Assembly (NCBI RefSeq): GCF_001487105.1
Contig: NZ_LN913001.1
Span: forward strand, 645,353 to 709,352
Length of the DNA stretch: 64,000 nt
Direction: 5' to 3'
From: Mediterraneibacter massiliensis
GTDB lineage: Bacteria > Bacillota > Clostridia > Lachnospirales > Lachnospiraceae
The notes below the pieces were generated by a model. That model was not told where the DNA came from, made no database searches, and saw only the letters and a list, made by a program, of their open reading frames with translations. This document shows positions 62,127 through 64,000 of the stretch, in pieces (within the stretch, counting starts at the first letter, position 1; each line of letters begins with the position of its first letter). The position numbers and the translations under genes were made by a program.

Positions 62127-64000
62127 ATGAGAAAGATGAGTTTGCGGATCGTATCGGTCCTTGCGCTGCTTGGACTGGCGTTTGTTCCCCTGGGCGGCGA
62201 GCTGAACCGCTGGGGGTTTACCTTTGTTGTGTTTGCGGTTGTTCCGGTGGGGATTTTATTTGGCGGAAGTTTTATAAAAAACAGGATCCTGCATGTACTG
62301 CTTACCTGTCTGGCGGCAGTGCTGGGGATCCTTGGCATGTCTTTTCTGCTGGTTACGGCGGCTCTTAACTATGGAGCGGCATATTTGTTTTGCGTATCAG
62401 AATTTAGAATGCTGCAGGGTGTGTGGCTGACCTGGCTGTTTTTCTGGATCCTTTTGTTTATGGCGATTGCAGGAAAGAAGGCGGGAAAACGTATGATCCC
62501 TGCGTTGATCGCCGGTACTGTATTTGTAGTATGTCTGCTCGCCGCAGGCGCGGTTTTTATCATGGACAGAATGAGCAGTCCGGATCCTTCCCCGGAAGAG
62601 GGAGGGAGCGCTGCGCCGTATGACTACACGCAGGAGGATATCTCGCAGGATGAGGAGACGGGGATCTTCTATGTGAACAATATCGTCATGGTGTTCTTTG
62701 AGCCGGATACTTCTAAGGATGATAAACAGGCGGTAGTAGAGGCGCTGAACGGAGAAGCCGCAGGGGAAGAAGAAGTGATCGATCTCATGATGATCCGGGT
62801 GGAAGCCTCCTCTTATGCGGAGCTGGAAGCCCTTTGCGAAGAAGTCCGCCAGATGGAAGGCGTGCAGGAGGCGACGACAGATCTGGCAGCCCCTGTGACA
62901 TCGAATTATGAGCCCAACGATCCATTTGGAAAATATTGGTATAATGCGCTGTGGACAGATAATACATGGGATGTGGATGCTCCTTCCGGAAATAACTGGT
63001 GGGCGGAGGCAATCGACGCACCGGCTGCCTGGGACCACAGAAAGGAACTGTCTCCTGTCAGTGTAGGAGTCGTAGACAGTGGCGTGGATGCCGGACATGA
63101 GGACCTATCGATCACTCTGCTCAACGAAGAACTGAATGTTCCTTCCGAAAGCGATCACGGGACGCATGTCAGTGGGCTGATTGGCGCTGCCATGGATAAT
63201 GAGAAGGGAATCGCAGGGGTGGCGCCCAATGCCAGGATGCTGGGCTGGGACCTGCAGCCGTCAGATGCGCAGCAAAAAGAAGGTGGATGGGATACAACCA
63301 GTTCTCTTCTGTCTGGGATAGTCGCTTCTGTAGAAGAAGGCGGCGCCCGCACGATCGTGAATTTATCCCAGGGACTGAGCCCGGGAGGATTGAAGGAAGA
63401 GACGGGGAGCGATATACTCAGCGATGAACAGCGATGGGCTCATGGCGCAAGAGCATCCGCGTATATGTCCGCTTTACTTATAAGGGGATATGATTTTGTG
63501 ATCGTACAGTCCGCAGGAAACGGAAATGCAGAAGACATAGGATATGATTCTCAAAATAACGGTCTTTTCTGTAATGTAACAGAAGAAAACTGTGAAACTT
63601 TCGGGGGAAAGGTAGAGCCGCAGGCGATACTGGACCGGATCATCATCGTGGCGGCGGCAGAGCGGCCAAATAAGGACGGGGAATATACACTCTGTGATTT
63701 TTCCAATTATGGAGACAGGACTACGCTGGCGGCGCCGGGGGATGATATTTACAGTACGGTCAAAGGCAAATATGGAGAAATGTCCGGGACTTCTATGGCG
63801 GCGCCTATCACTGCAGGCGCTGCTGCGGCAGTCTGGGGCGCGCAGCCCGGCTTAAGCGGCGCGCAGATCAAGGGTATACTTCTGGACACCGCCCAGACCC
63901 AGGTCGCTCCGAATAAAGCAACAGAAGCTTCCAAAGAAGATGCGCTTCCACTTCTGAATGTGGGGGAGGCTGTGGAAAAGGCGCTGGGAATAGAAGCAGA
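62127..64000 (+). CDS. Polytopic membrane subtilisin-like protease, 3'-truncated by window edge
   Basis: 624 codons are present and the frame runs off the window. The start is either the ATG at 62127 or that at 62136; AAGGG before the latter leaves this open. About five membrane helices occupy residues 7-146, followed by an I9-like propeptide region (about 181-255, MIRVEASSYAELEALCEEV) and an S8 protease domain. The triad is D317 (VGVVDSGVD), H344 (DHGTHVSG) and S556 (MSGTSMAAP), with an oxyanion Asn in VQSAGNGN. The protease would face outside. Polytopic membrane anchors are unusual for subtilases. Confidence 0.85.
   Translation, partial: MRKMSLRIVSVLALLGLAFVPLGGELNRWGFTFVVFAVVPVGILFGGSFIKNRILHVLLTCLAAVLGILGMSFLLVTAALNYGAAYLFCVSEFRMLQGVWLTWLFFWILLFMAIAGKKAGKRMIPALIAGTVFVVCLLAAGAVFIMDRMSSPDPSPEEGGSAAPYDYTQEDISQDEETGIFYVNNIVMVFFEPDTSKDDKQAVVEALNGEAAGEEEVIDLMMIRVEASSYAELEALCEEVRQMEGVQEATTDLAAPVTSNYEPNDPFGKYWYNALWTDNTWDVDAPSGNNWWAEAIDAPAAWDHRKELSPVSVGVVDSGVDAGHEDLSITLLNEELNVPSESDHGTHVSGLIGAAMDNEKGIAGVAPNARMLGWDLQPSDAQQKEGGWDTTSSLLSGIVASVEEGGARTIVNLSQGLSPGGLKEETGSDILSDEQRWAHGARASAYMSALLIRGYDFVIVQSAGNGNAEDIGYDSQNNGLFCNVTEENCETFGGKVEPQAILDRIIIVAAAERPNKDGEYTLCDFSNYGDRTTLAAPGDDIYSTVKGKYGEMSGTSMAAPITAGAAAAVWGAQPGLSGAQIKGILLDTAQTQVAPNKATEASKEDALPLLNVGEAVEKALGIEA

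Noticed and set aside
1..64000. CRISPR arrays
   Set aside because: No regularly spaced repeats with unique spacers; the only tandem repeat has two contiguous units.

Overview
The window looks like a low-to-mid-GC Firmicute of the class Clostridia, most likely a gut Lachnospiraceae. Support: the gene order of the S10-spc-alpha ribosomal cluster with rpsD between rpsK and rpoA, zinc-type S14, a long L17, a fused aldehyde/alcohol dehydrogenase AdhE, YesM/YesN-type sugar two-component systems, GH65 phosphorolysis and a PPi-type phosphofructokinase. No species is assigned.

Layout. 1-3650: the edge of an integrated mobile element: the 3' part of a TcpC-like conjugation gene, small accessory genes including a ribbon-helix-helix regulator with three copies of a candidate operator, and an IS30-family transposase. 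3700-20960: about 30 translation and secretion genes (rpsJ to rplQ) with secY, adk, infA and rpoA. It has two recognisable promoters (before rpsJ and before rpmJ), a structured leader, unusual degenerate repeats inserted in intergenic spacers, a 69-bp tandem repeat before rpsM, and a strong hairpin terminator. 20970-22961: three genes of unknown function. 23164-32881: a sugar ABC transporter (two permeases and a lipoprotein, no ATPase), a large glycoside hydrolase and a YesM/YesN sensor-regulator pair. 33079-35697: adhE behind a promoter overlapped by a Rex-like site. 35859-44766: an APH-fold kinase, a LacI regulator, then a second sugar ABC importer with GH65 phosphorylase, esterase and beta-phosphoglucomutase. 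44767-46274: a 640-bp non-coding stretch and an Rpn-family nuclease. 46470-52030: a SleB-like wall hydrolase (minus strand), HAD phosphatase, UppP and an amino-acid ABC importer whose binding protein appears circularly permuted. 52171-57223: an SfsA-MutY fusion, then TetR, lipid kinase, glycerophosphodiesterase and a PAP2 phosphatase. 57281-64000: an AraC relic, trpS, tRNA-Arg, a PPi-type phosphofructokinase, UDP-galactopyranose mutase, and a polytopic membrane subtilase running off the end.

How the genes work together. Neither sugar importer encodes its own ATPase, so both probably share an ATPase encoded elsewhere. In the second one, imported alpha-glucobiose would be cleaved by phosphate to glucose plus beta-glucose-1-phosphate, and PgmB would turn the latter into glucose-6-phosphate. 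AdhE disposes of fermentation NADH, and its promoter layout suggests direct redox repression. The 54-57 kb group suggests coordinated membrane-lipid turnover.

The observations most worth following up are the permuted amino-acid-binding lipoprotein, the repeat-built spacers inside the ribosomal operon, the SfsA-MutY fusion, the Rex-like site at adhE, and the mobile-element border with its repeated operator. All assignments come from reading the sequence and from known family motifs; no database search was run.
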